Shown: in pieces, positions 26,971 through 36,378 of the stretch
Layout of the letters: each line of letters begins with the position of its first letter
Numbering within the stretch: the first letter of the stretch is position 1
NCBI RefSeq assembly: GCF_007095465.1
Contig: NZ_SDGL01000011.1
Coordinates: 1-64,000 of the forward strand
Source of the DNA: Lactobacillus mulieris
Lineage (GTDB): Bacteria; Bacillota; Bacilli; Lactobacillales; Lactobacillaceae
Length of the DNA: 64,000 nucleotides
Direction: 5' to 3'
Position numbers and translations under genes: made by a program
Notes under the pieces: generated by a model
What the model saw: only the letters and a program-made list of their open reading frames with translations
Told to the model about the DNA's origin: nothing
Database searches by the model: none

Positions 26971-28803
26971 ATGGTTTGCGCGTCAGAAAATAGTGTTGTC
27001 GTGGATAGTAGTATTTATGATCAAGTAAAAAAAGAATTTGCAGCGTGGAATTGCTACTTCCTCAAAAAGAATGAAATTAAGCCTTTTACAGAGAAATTTA
27101 TTGATCCAAAACGTGGAACAGTAGCTGGTCCGATTGCTGGTAAAAGTGCATATCAGATTGCTAAACTCTGTGGGTTAGAAGTACCTGAGAATACCAAGGT
27201 ATTAATAGCAGAATATAAGGGAGTAGGGAAAAAATATCCATTATCAGCAGAAAAATTGTCGCCAGTATTTACTTTGTACAAAGCTAAGGATCATGAAGAT
27301 GCATTAAAGATTTGTGCTGAACTGCTGAATTATGGGGGTCGTGGACATACTGCTGGAATTCATACTAATAATCAAGCTTTAATTAAAGAATTTTCAATGA
27401 AAATGTCTGCATGTCGAATTTTGGTAAATACTCCAGCTGCTTTAGGTGGTGTTGGTGATTTATACAATAATTTGTTACCTTCATTAACTTTAGGAACAGG
27501 AACTTATGGAGCTAATGCCCTTTCTCATAATGTATCAGCTAGTGATTTACTTAATATAAAGACAGTGGCAATGAGACGAGATAATATGCAGTGGGTTAAG
27601 GTTCCAAAAAAGACATATTTTGAACATAATGCAGCTAATTATTTACGACACATGCCAGATGTTAATCGCTTCTTTATTGTTACAGATCAAACTGTTGCTA
27701 ATGAATTTGGAAATAGAATTACAGATATTCTTGCAAATCGATTAGGAGAAAAAAGTTATGAAATCTTTCAAGCGGTAAATCCTGATCCCGATAGTGATGT
27801 AATTTTTGACGGAGTTCATAGGATGAAAATCTTTAATCCTGATGTAATCATTGCTTTAGGCGGAGGTAGTGTTATGGATGCTGCCAAAGCAATGAGACTG
27901 TTTTATGAAAATCCTGATATGACTTTTGAAGATAGTTATCAAAAATTCTTGGATATTCGTAAGCGAACAGTGCGGTTCCCTAAAGATAATAAAGTAAAGC
28001 TAGTCTGCATACCAACCACTTCAGGTTCAGGTTCGGAAGTTTCACCGTTTGCCATTATTAAAGATGCTAAGACCGGAATTAAACACCCACTTTGTGACTA
28101 TTCATTGAATCCAGATGTAGCTATTGTGGACGATCAATTTGTTCAGAATTTACCTGAAAATTTAGTGGCTGCAGCAGGTTTTGAGGCTTTGGCACATGCC
28201 ATTGAGTCCTACGTTTCAACAATGGCAACTGATTTTACCCGTGGTTGGTCAATGGAAGCAATTAACTTGATTTTTGAAAACCTTGAACAGTCATATAAGG
28301 GCGACTTAGTTGCTCGCAATCGGATGCATAATGCTGCTACCCTTGCAGGGATGGCTTATGGCAATGCCTTTTTAGGAATTGGTCATTCAATTGCGCATTG
28401 CTTATCTTCACACTTTAATTTACCAAGTGGAGTTAGCGATATTTTGGTTATGCCAGAAGTTATTCGTTTTAATGCAAAAAGACCTAACAAATTAGCTATG
28501 TGGCCTCATTATGCTACTTATCGAGCAGATAAAGATTATGTCAAAATTGCTCAAAGTCTTGGAATCAAAGGTACTAATGATGCTGAATTTATTGATGGAT
28601 TGTGTCAAAAAATTATTGATTTAGCTCACAGTTTAGATATCAGTTTGAGTTTAAAAGATTATGGTATTAGTAAAAGTGAGTCTGAACAGCATTTAAGTGA
28701 AATTGCTGTTGAAGCATATGGTGATCAAAATACTGTAACCAATCCTTCAGCAATGTTAATTGGTGAAATTAAAGATTTACTGTTAAAAATTTATCAAGCT
28801 TAG
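26971..28803 (+). CDS. adhE C-terminal fragment (after the frameshift)
   Basis: 610 residues from the first ATG; the frame is open back to the break. It carries the aldehyde dehydrogenase catalytic cysteine and the complete iron-type alcohol dehydrogenase domain. I see no ribosome site before this ATG, so independent translation is doubtful. If it were made, only the alcohol dehydrogenase half could work. Confidence 0.6.
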   Translation: MVCASENSVVVDSSIYDQVKKEFAAWNCYFLKKNEIKPFTEKFIDPKRGTVAGPIAGKSAYQIAKLCGLEVPENTKVLIAEYKGVGKKYPLSAEKLSPVFTLYKAKDHEDALKICAELLNYGGRGHTAGIHTNNQALIKEFSMKMSACRILVNTPAALGGVGDLYNNLLPSLTLGTGTYGANALSHNVSASDLLNIKTVAMRRDNMQWVKVPKKTYFEHNAANYLRHMPDVNRFFIVTDQTVANEFGNRITDILANRLGEKSYEIFQAVNPDPDSDVIFDGVHRMKIFNPDVIIALGGGSVMDAAKAMRLFYENPDMTFEDSYQKFLDIRKRTVRFPKDNKVKLVCIPTTSGSGSEVSPFAIIKDAKTGIKHPLCDYSLNPDVAIVDDQFVQNLPENLVAAAGFEALAHAIESYVSTMATDFTRGWSMEAINLIFENLEQSYKGDLVARNRMHNAATLAGMAYGNAFLGIGHSIAHCLSSHFNLPSGVSDILVMPEVIRFNAKRPNKLAMWPHYATYRADKDYVKIAQSLGIKGTNDAEFIDGLCQKIIDLAHSLDISLSLKDYGISKSESEQHLSEIAVEAYGDQNTVTNPSAMLIGEIKDLLLKIYQA

Positions 28804-28815
28804 TTGCAGAAAATA

Positions 28816-28854
28816 AAGTCCTATTCTCAATTGTTGAGGAGAGGGCTTTTTTTT
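28816..28854 (+). terminator. adhE terminator
   Basis: AAGTCCTATTCTC / GAGGAGAGGGCTT with one mismatch, an 7-nt loop and eight T. Confidence 0.82.
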
Positions 28855-28856
28855 CA

Positions 28857-28862
28857 TATAAT
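28857..28862 (+). promoter_or_regulatory. -10 box of the yqeG operon
   Basis: TATAAT at 28857-28862. A possible -35 TTGAGG at 28834-28839 (17-bp spacer) lies inside the adhE terminator stem, so termination and initiation signals overlap. Confidence 0.55.
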
Positions 28863-28890
28863 AAAGAGTACATAAAATAGGAGTAGATTA

Positions 28891-29421
28891 ATGATTTTTA
28901 GACCAATTTATACGATTGATACAATATATCATTTAGATCCCACTGAATTGAAAAAAATGGGTATTAAGGCTGTTTTTTCTGATTTAGATAATACTTTACT
29001 TGCATGGAATATCAGAGATAGTAGTCAAGAAATGGCAATCTTAAATAAGAAATTAGCTGAAGCAGGAATTAAGTTGATAGTTATTTCAAATAATAATCCT
29101 GAACGTGTAAGTAAGGCTGTAAGTAAATTTGATGTTGCTTTTTGGGCAAATGCAAGAAAGCCTTTACCATTTGGCATTTTAAAAGCACTTGAGCATTATA
29201 ATTTATCAAAAGAAAACGTTATAATGGTAGGCGACCAGTTAATCACTGATATTCAAGCCGGTAATTTGGCAGGTGTTAAGACAGTTTTAGTCAAGCCTCT
29301 TGTTGAAACTGATAAATGGAATACAAGGATTAATCGCTTTTTTGAGAAGATTATCTTTTTCTTTTTAAATATAAACAAAAAAATTGAGTTCAAGGAGAGC
29401 CTAAAATGGATGAAGAATTAA
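28891..29421 (+). CDS. YqeG family HAD phosphatase
   Basis: 176-aa HAD-superfamily IIIA phosphatase. The nucleophile motif DLDNTLLAW begins near residue 31; motif II is VISNNN and the late motif GDQLITDIQAGN. Natural substrate unknown; homologues resemble phosphatidylglycerophosphatase GEP4. It is the first gene of a conserved operon (yqeG-yqeH-nadD-yqeK-rsfS) and overlaps yqeH by 16 bases, so translational coupling is likely. Confidence 0.9.
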   Translation: MIFRPIYTIDTIYHLDPTELKKMGIKAVFSDLDNTLLAWNIRDSSQEMAILNKKLAEAGIKLIVISNNNPERVSKAVSKFDVAFWANARKPLPFGILKALEHYNLSKENVIMVGDQLITDIQAGNLAGVKTVLVKPLVETDKWNTRINRFFEKIIFFFLNINKKIEFKESLKWMKN

Positions 29422-30515
29422 GATGTATTGGTTGTGGGGCTGTTTTACAGAGCCAAGATGAAAATGAAGCTGGTTTTTTGCCTGCAAGTGCATTAAATAA
29501 GGCTCTTGAAGGAGAAAACCAAGAAGTATATTGTAAGCGTTGCTTTAGATTACGACATTATAGTGAAATTATGCCAGTGGAATTGAATAATGATGATTTC
29601 CTTCGTTTATTAAATTCACTCGGTGACAAAAAAGCTTTAATTGTTAATGTGGTAGATTTATTTGACTTCAACAATTCGCTGATTCCATCATTAAAACGTT
29701 TTGTTGGCAATAATGATTTTATTTTAGTTGGCAATAAAGTTGATCTTTTCCCACTCAATTCTAAGGAATCTAAGATCAAAGATTGGATGCGTCAAGAAGC
29801 AAATAGAATGGGACTTTATCCCAAGGATATTTTCTTGATTAGTGCTGCTAAAAAGAGAAACTTACAAGATTTAATTGCATATTTAGATCGAGCATCACAA
29901 AATCAAGATGTATACTTCGTAGGTACAACAAATGTTGGTAAATCAACTTTAATTAATTCAATTATTGATTTAATGGGGGATGTAAAGGATTTAATTACCA
30001 CTTCTCGTTTCCCAGGGACTACACTTGACCAAATAAAGATTCCTCTTGATTCAGGGCATTATCTAGTTGATACTCCAGGAATTATGACAGATAAGCAGCT
30101 AGCATCATATTTAAATTCGAAAGATTTAGATTTGATTGCTCCTAAAAAGCCATTAAAGCCAGCAACTTATCAGCTTAATAGTGGGCAAACCCTCTTTTTA
30201 GGTGGTTTAGGTAGAATCGACTTTGTTAGTGGTGAAAAGACAAGTTTTACTGTTTATACTGCACGCGGATTGTATGTACATCGTACTAAAACTGAAAATG
30301 CTGATGAATTTTATGAAAAGCATGTTGGTGATTTACTTACCCCACCACATGGAGATGAAAATTTACCAGCAATGAAAGGCCAAACTTATCATCCGACTAC
30401 TAAAAGTGATTTGTTATTTGGAGGAATTGGGTTTATTACTGTTCCAGCTGGTGTGGTAGTTAAGACTTACTTACCAGGAGGAATTGGTCAAGGGATTAGA
30501 CGTGCTTTAATTTAA
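29406..30515 (+). CDS. yqeH: ribosome biogenesis GTPase YqeH
   Basis: 369-aa circularly permuted GTPase needed for 30S subunit assembly. An N-terminal four-cysteine zinc finger (C7, C10 and the YCKRC pair near residue 43) comes first. The G motifs then appear in permuted order: G4 GNKVDLF before G1 GTTNVGKST and G3 DTPGI. A C-terminal RNA-binding region follows. The ATG overlaps the end of yqeG and has GGAGAG upstream. Conserved neighbourhood with nadD and yqeK. Confidence 0.94.
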   Translation: MDEELRCIGCGAVLQSQDENEAGFLPASALNKALEGENQEVYCKRCFRLRHYSEIMPVELNNDDFLRLLNSLGDKKALIVNVVDLFDFNNSLIPSLKRFVGNNDFILVGNKVDLFPLNSKESKIKDWMRQEANRMGLYPKDIFLISAAKKRNLQDLIAYLDRASQNQDVYFVGTTNVGKSTLINSIIDLMGDVKDLITTSRFPGTTLDQIKIPLDSGHYLVDTPGIMTDKQLASYLNSKDLDLIAPKKPLKPATYQLNSGQTLFLGGLGRIDFVSGEKTSFTVYTARGLYVHRTKTENADEFYEKHVGDLLTPPHGDENLPAMKGQTYHPTTKSDLLFGGIGFITVPAGVVVKTYLPGGIGQGIRRALI

Positions 30516-30528
30516 TAGAGGTATAAAA

Positions 30529-31158
30529 ATGGACTGTGTTGTAGCAAATAAGCCTAAAGTTAGGGCTCAAGAAATTAAGAAAGTTTCAGGTAAACAAATT
30601 GGGATTATGGGAGGTACCTTTAATCCAGTTCATATTGCTCACTTAGTCGCAGCAGAACAAGTGATGACCAAATTACACTTAGATGAAGTTTGGTTTATTC
30701 CAGATAATATTCCTCCTCATAAAGAATTGGCTTTAAATATTCCAGCTGAGGATCGGGCCAATATGCTTGAACTTGCTACAAAAAATAATCCTAAATTCAA
30801 GGTTATGCTTCTTGAATTGTATCGTGGTGGAATTTCTTATACGATTGATACAATGCATTATTTAAAAAAAGAAGCTCCTGAAAATAATTATTACTTGATT
30901 ATGGGCAGTGATCAGGTAAATTCATTCCACACATGGAAAGATGCAGATGAGTTAGCGAGATTGGCTACTTTAGTAGGAATTCGTCGCCCAGGTTATACTC
31001 AAGAAGCACATTACCCATTGATTTGGGTTGATGCTCCTGATATTCGCTTATCATCAACCGCAATCCGCCATGCTGTAAAAACTGGCACTTCAATTAGATA
31101 TTTAGTCCCTGATAGCGTTCGAGAATATATTGAACAAAGGGGGCTGTATCGTGACTGA
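30529..31158 (+). CDS. nadD: nicotinate-mononucleotide adenylyltransferase
   Basis: 209-aa nucleotidyltransferase that makes deamido-NAD from NaMN and ATP. The core starts at residue 22: IGIMGGTFNPVHIAHLVAAE carries the GxFxPxHxxH motif, and SSTAIR near the C-terminus is the second signature. About 20 extra N-terminal residues precede the core. AGAGG lies before the ATG. Its stop overlaps the yqeK start by eight bases. Confidence 0.94.
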   Translation: MDCVVANKPKVRAQEIKKVSGKQIGIMGGTFNPVHIAHLVAAEQVMTKLHLDEVWFIPDNIPPHKELALNIPAEDRANMLELATKNNPKFKVMLLELYRGGISYTIDTMHYLKKEAPENNYYLIMGSDQVNSFHTWKDADELARLATLVGIRRPGYTQEAHYPLIWVDAPDIRLSSTAIRHAVKTGTSIRYLVPDSVREYIEQRGLYRD

Positions 31159-31759
31159 TTTCTTATTAAGCAAAACTTTTTCTAATTTAACTAGTGATGA
31201 ATTAGTAGACAAGGTACAAGCTAATATGGATGAAGCACGCTTTCGGCATTGCCAAGGCGTTAGTATTACTGCAAGAAAGTTAGCTAAACTTAATAATTAT
31301 GATGAAGATAAGGCTGCTTTAGCTGGGTTTATTCATGATTATGCCAAGCAAGTAGCTAATGAAGAATTTATTCGTGTAATTAAAGATAAAAGCAATGGAT
31401 TTGATCAAGATCTATTAAATTGGAATCGGGCAATCTGGCATGGAATTGTTGGAACTTACTTTATTAAACGTGATTTAGGTATTACGGATTCAGAAATTTT
31501 AACAGCAATAAGGCGTCATACTACAGGGGATGTGGAAATGACAACTTTAGATAAGATTGTCTTTGTTGCTGATTATATTGAGCCTGGACGTAGCTTTTCT
31601 GGTGTAGATGAAGCAAGAGAAGTTACTTTTGCTAACTTAAATGATGGTGTTGGTTATGAATTGGCCCATACATTGCAGTTTTTAGCAAATAATCGACAAA
31701 AAATATATCCTAAAACATTAGCAGCATATAATGTTTGGGGAATTAAAAAGGAGAAATAA
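31151..31759 (+). CDS. yqeK: HD-domain diadenosine tetraphosphatase YqeK
   Basis: 202-aa HD-superfamily hydrolase; YqeK proteins split Ap4A into two ADP under stress. The metal-binding residues lie in FRHCQGV, the HD pair FIHDYAKQ, WHGIVG and IRRHTTGD. The start is GTG at 31151, eight bases after AAAGGGGG; an upstream TTG at 31130 is in frame but lies before the ribosome site. It overlaps nadD and is followed 2 bp later by rsfS. Confidence 0.9.
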   Translation: MTDFLLSKTFSNLTSDELVDKVQANMDEARFRHCQGVSITARKLAKLNNYDEDKAALAGFIHDYAKQVANEEFIRVIKDKSNGFDQDLLNWNRAIWHGIVGTYFIKRDLGITDSEILTAIRRHTTGDVEMTTLDKIVFVADYIEPGRSFSGVDEAREVTFANLNDGVGYELAHTLQFLANNRQKIYPKTLAAYNVWGIKKEK

Positions 31760-31761
31760 AT

Positions 31762-32109
31762 TTGAATAGTGAAAAATTATTAGATATTACTTTAGACGCA
31801 ATTAGTGACCGCCATGGTGAAGCAACTGAAGCATATGATATGCGAGGAATTAGCATCTTAGCAGATTTCTATATTGTAACTAGTGCTAGTTCTAACAGAC
31901 AATTGCACGCTTTAGTGAATAGTATTTTAGATAAAGTAAGAGAATATGATTACCACGATTATCGGGTGGAAGGAACTAGAGATTCCAATTGGCTTTTGGT
32001 TGATTTAGGAGATATTGTTGTAAACATCTTTACTGAAGATGCTCGTGACTTTTATGGACTTGAAAGTCTTTGGGCAAACGGTAAAAAACTAGATATTCCT
32101 GAGGACTAG
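31762..32109 (+). CDS. rsfS: ribosomal silencing factor RsfS
   Basis: 115-aa Iojap-family protein that binds L14 and stops 50S joining 30S when nutrients are short. The typical [17 protein letters not shown] and [12 protein letters not shown] segments are present. The start is TTG at 31762, eight bases after AAGGAG; no ATG fits. Tight spacing to both neighbours supports one operon. Confidence 0.93.
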   Translation: MNSEKLLDITLDAISDRHGEATEAYDMRGISILADFYIVTSASSNRQLHALVNSILDKVREYDYHDYRVEGTRDSNWLLVDLGDIVVNIFTEDARDFYGLESLWANGKKLDIPED

Positions 32110-32111
32110 TA

Positions 32112-33266
32112 ATGTCAGTTGTTGGAATTATTGCAGAATATAACCCTTTTCATTCAGGCCATGAATTTTTAATGAATCAGGCTAGATTAAAAGCTGGCGA
32201 GGATCCAATTATCGTAATAATGTCTGGAAACTATGTACAAAGAGGTGAAATGGCAATTACGGATAAGTGGACTCGTGCCAAATATGCTTTAACTAGTGGT
32301 GCAGATTTAGTTTTTCAAATGCCTTTTGCTACAAGTGTTCAAGCAGCTGATATTTTTGCAAAAGGTAGTATGGAAATTTTAAGCAAATTAGGTTGTGAGG
32401 AATTGGTTTTTGGTGTAGAAGATGCCAATTTAAACTTCGCTTATTTAGGTGAAAAAATTAAACAAATTCCAGAAAGTAAAATGGACTTTAATGATTATAC
32501 TCAAACTTATTCAACTCAATATAACCAAATGGTTGCTCGTGAAGTTGGTAGAGAAGTTAATGAACCTAACATTATTTTGGCTTTAGCTTATGCTGTTGCT
32601 AATGCAGATTTAGCCAAAAAATTAAAATTAAGTCCCATTACTAGAATTGGTGCTAATCATGATGACTTACTTGAGCGTGAAAAGGTAGTTCAAAGTGCAA
32701 GTGCAATTAGAAATCTTTTGCTTGAAGAACCTGATTTAGCTGATTTAAAACAATGGCTACCTAAGGCAGAAGCAGAGCAATTATTAGCTCAGAGTGTTTA
32801 TCCTAATTGGAATTTATTATTTCCATTTTTAAAATATAAAATTGAATCAGCTAGTTTAGCTGAATTGCAACAAATTTATCAAATGAGTGAAGGTTTAGAA
32901 TACAAGTTAAAAGCAGAAATTCATGAAGCACGGGATTTTACAGAATTTTTAAGACATATTAAGTCTAAACGGTATACCTATTCTAGACTAAGAAGATTAT
33001 GCTTATATACTTTATTAGGAGTAACTAATGAAGATATTGCTAATAGTCAAGCGGACGTTTCGAGTGTTCTTTTAGGGTACAGTAAGCGCGGAAGAAACTA
33101 TTTAAAGAAAATACGAAAAGATGTTGAATTGCCAATTATTTCTAAAGTCGATCATAAAAATAGTCAAATAGGCAGTTTGGCACTTGATGTAAGAGTAGAT
33201 CGTTTATTTGAACAAATTATTGGCCGTGATCAAAACTTTGGTCAAAAACCAATCGAGGTGAAATAA
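32112..33266 (+). CDS. tmcAL: tRNA(Met) cytidine acetate ligase (TmcAL)
   Basis: 384-aa nucleotidyltransferase-fold enzyme, formerly YlbM, that uses acetate and ATP to form N4-acetylcytidine at the wobble base of elongator tRNA-Met. The ATP-binding motif EYNPFHSGH is at residues 9-17, and the [14 protein letters not shown] segment and GANHDD motif are present. The elongator tRNA-Met substrate is encoded at 806. The ATG is 2 bp after rsfS and the stop overlaps the yceD start. Confidence 0.9.
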   Translation: MSVVGIIAEYNPFHSGHEFLMNQARLKAGEDPIIVIMSGNYVQRGEMAITDKWTRAKYALTSGADLVFQMPFATSVQAADIFAKGSMEILSKLGCEELVFGVEDANLNFAYLGEKIKQIPESKMDFNDYTQTYSTQYNQMVAREVGREVNEPNIILALAYAVANADLAKKLKLSPITRIGANHDDLLEREKVVQSASAIRNLLLEEPDLADLKQWLPKAEAEQLLAQSVYPNWNLLFPFLKYKIESASLAELQQIYQMSEGLEYKLKAEIHEARDFTEFLRHIKSKRYTYSRLRRLCLYTLLGVTNEDIANSQADVSSVLLGYSKRGRNYLKKIRKDVELPIISKVDHKNSQIGSLALDVRVDRLFEQIIGRDQNFGQKPIEVK

Positions 33267-33811
33267 TGCTAACAATTAATTTTTCTCAAATAAAAAAAAG
33301 CAAAGAACCATTAACTGAAATTACCACGAAGCTAGAAACAAGACCTGAATTTTTTGCAAGAGCTAAAGAATTGTTGCTTGATGCTAAGAATATTCAGGTT
33401 AAGGGGCAAATGTTTTATCAGGAACCTTTTGTAACAGGAAATTTTCAAGTAGAAGCTGATGTTGTTGCTCCATCAAGTAGGTCATTAGCGCCTGTTCCGA
33501 TGCATTTGAATTTTTCTTTTACTGAAAATTATTTAGATCGTGAACCAACTAATGAGGAAAAAGAAGAAGTAGATATGATTGTTCCAATTGATAAGGATAC
33601 AATTGACTTGCAAACAGCAATTGAAGATAATTTGTTATTAAGTTTGCCAACGACTATCCTTACCAAAGATGAAGAAGAAAATAATGAGTTCCCTCAAGGG
33701 ACTGGATGGGAAGTAGTTTCGGAAGAAAGTTTAGAAAAGCAAAATGAAGAAAAAATCAATCCAGCTTTTGCTAAATTAAAAGATTTATTCCCAGATAGTG
33801 ATGAAAAATAA
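33266..33811 (+). CDS. YceD family protein (DUF177)
   Basis: 181-aa acidic protein of the YceD/DUF177 family, often encoded beside ribosomal protein L32 and linked to 23S rRNA processing in plants and bacteria. No catalytic residues are known. The acidic C-terminus (residues 130-181) is typical. Its ATG overlaps the TmcAL stop. The rpmF gene that follows yceD in many Firmicutes is absent here; a terminator comes immediately. Confidence 0.85.
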   Translation: MLTINFSQIKKSKEPLTEITTKLETRPEFFARAKELLLDAKNIQVKGQMFYQEPFVTGNFQVEADVVAPSSRSLAPVPMHLNFSFTENYLDREPTNEEKEEVDMIVPIDKDTIDLQTAIEDNLLLSLPTTILTKDEEENNEFPQGTGWEVVSEESLEKQNEEKINPAFAKLKDLFPDSDEK

Positions 33812-33832
33812 AGCCTTTTTTAAGGCTTTTTT
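33810..33832 (+). terminator. terminator of the yqeG-yceD operon
   Basis: AAAGCCTT / AAGGCTTT with a T loop and a T run, overlapping the yceD stop. Confidence 0.8.
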
Positions 33833-33849
33833 CTTTTGGGGCTTGATTA

Positions 33850-33878
33850 TTGTCAAAGCTTAGTTTTTAATATATTAT
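33850..33878 (+). promoter_or_regulatory. promoter of the first two-component system
   Basis: TTGTCA at 33850-33855 and TATTAT at 33873-33878, 17-bp spacer. Confidence 0.65.
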
Positions 33879-33890
33879 TGAATTATTAAA

Positions 33891-33927
33891 AAGGGAGGTA
33901 AATCTATTTTATTTTTAAAATGGATTT
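33891..33927 (+). promoter_or_regulatory. leader hairpin with an orphan ribosome site
   Basis: A strong AAGGGAGG (33891-33897) is followed at once by AAATCTATTTTA / TAAAATGGATTT, a 12-bp stem (one G-U) with a TTTT loop, then only a five-codon ATG frame ending at TAG. It lies about 60 bp before the response regulator start. Confidence 0.5.
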
Positions 33928-33985
33928 ATTTTCTTAGATAACATCATTTAAAATTTTAATAAATAGAAGGTAGAGATCAGAAAGA

Positions 33986-34708
33986 ATGGCTAAGATTTTA
34001 ATTATTGAAGATGAAAAGAATTTAGCCCGTTTTGTTCAATTAGAATTACAACATGAAGAATATGAAACTGTTGTAGAAAATAATGGACGTCGGGGTTTGG
34101 ATTTAGCATTAAATGAAAAGTTTGATGCAATTTTACTTGATTTAATGTTACCAGACTTGAATGGCCTAGAAATTGCTCGTCGTGTACGCCAAGTTAAAAC
34201 TACACCAATTATCATGATGACTGCAAGAGATTCAGTTATTGACCGTGTTTCTGGCTTAGATCATGGTGCAGATGATTATATTGTAAAACCTTTTGCAATT
34301 GAAGAATTATTAGCTCGTTTACGTGCCGTTTTACGTAGAGTAAACATTGAAAAGAAAGTTTCAAGCAATGCAGCAATTAAGCAAAAAGTGGTTAAGTTTA
34401 ATGATTTAACTATTGAAACTGCAAACAGAATTGTGCATAGAGGCGATAAGACAATCGATCTTACTAAGCGTGAATATAACTTGCTTATGACTTTGATTGA
34501 TAATAAGAATAATGTAGTAAGCCGTGAACAATTGCTGAACAAGATTTGGGGACCTGATTCTAATATTGAAACTAATGTTGTTGAAGTATATGTTCGTTAT
34601 TTAAGAAATAAAATTGATGCTCCTGACCGTCCTTCATATATTAAGACTGTCAGAGGTACAGGTTACATGGTAAGAGAAGACGATGCACCAGTTCCAGAAG
34701 CAAACTAA
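33986..34708 (+). CDS. OmpR-family response regulator (ArlR-like)
   Basis: 240-aa regulator with a receiver domain (phospho-acceptor D52 in DAILLDLMLPDLNG, K in VKPF) and a C-terminal winged-helix DNA-binding domain (residues 140-232). It pairs with the next gene, a histidine kinase it overlaps by 26 bases. ArlR of staphylococci and related lactobacillus regulators have this architecture; the regulon cannot be told from here. Confidence 0.9.
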   Translation: MAKILIIEDEKNLARFVQLELQHEEYETVVENNGRRGLDLALNEKFDAILLDLMLPDLNGLEIARRVRQVKTTPIIMMTARDSVIDRVSGLDHGADDYIVKPFAIEELLARLRAVLRRVNIEKKVSSNAAIKQKVVKFNDLTIETANRIVHRGDKTIDLTKREYNLLMTLIDNKNNVVSREQLLNKIWGPDSNIETNVVEVYVRYLRNKIDAPDRPSYIKTVRGTGYMVREDDAPVPEAN

Positions 34709-36251
34709 AAAGAAAGAGACCAAAAATACGTCATTAGTCAAGAAATGGGTGAGTCTTGTAGCTTTGACTATTACGGTCTCTTTTCTTGTTTTTTCCGTAA
34801 TTATTTATTCAATTGTTAGCCAACAGTTTTTAAATCAAGAGCGTCAAGTTGCTGAAACTGTTGTTGAAAATTTTGAACATCGTTTAAGTTCAATTAATAA
34901 GGAATTGCAGATTTCAAATGTGGTTCCCACTTTATCACCTACAACACAAAGGATTTTAAATGGTGGTCCAACAATTTCAGCTGCTGATAATAATACTAGT
35001 TCGACTGAAAATGGCTTTAGTGATGATATTTTGCAAAATTTAACAAATCAAGATATCAGTGTAGTGATTTTTGATAAATCAGGTGATGTTGTTTTTTCTA
35101 ATGGTAAAAATCAGGCAGATTTTTTATCTAATATAACTCATAAGGAAGAACAAATTAAATTAAATTTAGGTAAACAAAGTTTGACGATTTATCAGCCAAT
35201 TCGCTCAGCCAATAATCGCAAAATTACGGGGTATATTGCTGTAACAGATGATATGTCCAATTTCAATTCAATGATGGACAAAGTTAGAGCATGGATGATT
35301 GGAATTTCAATTGGAGCTACTATAATCTTTATTTTGATATCTTACTTCATTATTAGAGGAATTGTTTGGCCATTGAATGCAATGTCCAAAGTTGCAAGAC
35401 AAATTAACAAAGACCCTAATAGTGATGTTAGAATTCCTGATTTGAAACGGGATGATGAATTGGGAGAATTAGCTCAGAGTTTTGATCAAATGCTTGACCG
35501 AGTTCAGGGATATATCCAGCAACAAAAGCAATTTGTTGGAGATGTGTCCCATGAATTGAGGACACCAGTTGCCGTAATTGAGGGACATCTTTCTTTACTT
35601 GAACGTTGGGGCAAAAATGATCCACAAATTTTAGATGAGTCGATAAAGGCTAGTTTACAAGAAGCAGAAAGAATGAAGCATTTAATTCAAGAAATGCTCG
35701 ATTTAACTAGAGCTGAACAAATTGACATTCAATATCCTAATGAAGTAACTAATGTTTCTGAAGTTTTAACCAGAGTAGTAAGTGATTTACAACTCGTTCA
35801 TCAAGACTTTACTTTGCGACTTAATAATGATTTAAATGAAGATACAATGATTCAAATGTATCATAGTCATTTTGAACAATTGTTGATTATTTTAATTGAT
35901 AATGCAATAAAGTATTCAACTGATCGCAATGAAGTTATTATTAGTTCAAGTGTTGAAGATGGTGAAGTAGTTGTAAGTGTTCAAGACTTTGGTGAGGGAA
36001 TTTCTGAAAGCGAAAAAAGTAAGATCTTTAACCGCTTTTATCGAGTTGATAAGGCAAGAACCCGTGAAAAGGGCGGTAATGGATTAGGATTATCAATCGC
36101 TCAAAAACTAACCCAAAGTTATCATGGGAAGATTAGTGTTGATTCAGTGTTAGGTAATGGAAGTAACTTTATCTTACGATTCCCTGTGTTAACTAAAAAA
36201 GAAGTTAAGCTTTTAAATAAGAAAAAAGAAAAGGCCCAAAGAGGCAAATAA
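34683..36251 (+). CDS. sensor histidine kinase (ArlS-like)
   Basis: 522-aa kinase. Membrane helices near residues 22-45 and 204-226 flank an extracytoplasmic sensor of about 155 residues. A HAMP linker follows, then the DHp box with H290 in VSHELRTP, and an ATPase domain with N (LLIILIDNAIKYS) and G boxes (DFGEGIS, GGNGLGLSIA). The start lies inside the response regulator gene, so coupling is likely. The signal is unknown. Confidence 0.9.
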   Translation: MHQFQKQTKKKETKNTSLVKKWVSLVALTITVSFLVFSVIIYSIVSQQFLNQERQVAETVVENFEHRLSSINKELQISNVVPTLSPTTQRILNGGPTISAADNNTSSTENGFSDDILQNLTNQDISVVIFDKSGDVVFSNGKNQADFLSNITHKEEQIKLNLGKQSLTIYQPIRSANNRKITGYIAVTDDMSNFNSMMDKVRAWMIGISIGATIIFILISYFIIRGIVWPLNAMSKVARQINKDPNSDVRIPDLKRDDELGELAQSFDQMLDRVQGYIQQQKQFVGDVSHELRTPVAVIEGHLSLLERWGKNDPQILDESIKASLQEAERMKHLIQEMLDLTRAEQIDIQYPNEVTNVSEVLTRVVSDLQLVHQDFTLRLNNDLNEDTMIQMYHSHFEQLLIILIDNAIKYSTDRNEVIISSSVEDGEVVVSVQDFGEGISESEKSKIFNRFYRVDKARTREKGGNGLGLSIAQKLTQSYHGKISVDSVLGNGSNFILRFPVLTKKEVKLLNKKKEKAQRGK

Positions 36252-36259
36252 GATAAAAC

Positions 36260-36286
36260 AGCTAGGTTTTTGACCTAGCTTTTTTT
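36260..36286 (+). terminator. terminator of the first two-component system
   Basis: AGCTAGGT / ACCTAGCT with a short loop and seven T. Confidence 0.88.
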
Positions 36287-36313
36287 ATGACAAAAGTCAT
36301 AGTTTATTATGAT
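36286..36313 (+). promoter_or_regulatory. operator-like repeat and -10 box of the ABC/two-component operon
   Basis: TATGAC-AAAA-GTCATA (36286-36301) is a perfect 6-bp inverted repeat. It occupies the place of a -35 box for TATGAT at 36308-36313. The NarL-type regulator at the end of the same operon is a natural candidate to bind it; this is an inference. Confidence 0.5.
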
Positions 36314-36378
36314 GAAACTTACTACAGAGTGTTTTCTTTCTCCGATAGACTATAAATAGTTAAAGGAGGAAGCCAAAA

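Larger units (their letters stand above)
26207..28803 (+). pseudogene. adhE: bifunctional acetaldehyde-CoA/alcohol dehydrogenase, frameshifted
   Basis: AdhE reduces acetyl-CoA to acetaldehyde and then ethanol, regenerating NAD. The frame opens at GTG 26207 (GGAGG eight bases upstream) and stops at TAG 26876-26878. The same protein continues in the next frame: ...SSGKPAL | GVGPGNGPAYIEE... One G is missing from a GGG at about 26872; restoring it gives a normal protein of about 866 aa. The aldehyde dehydrogenase Cys (GMVCASENS) is just past the break, and the iron-dependent alcohol dehydrogenase domain (GGGSVMDAAKAM, HSIAHCLSSHFN) is intact. It may be a recent mutation or a sequencing error, since the rest shows no decay. 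Confidence 0.88.
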
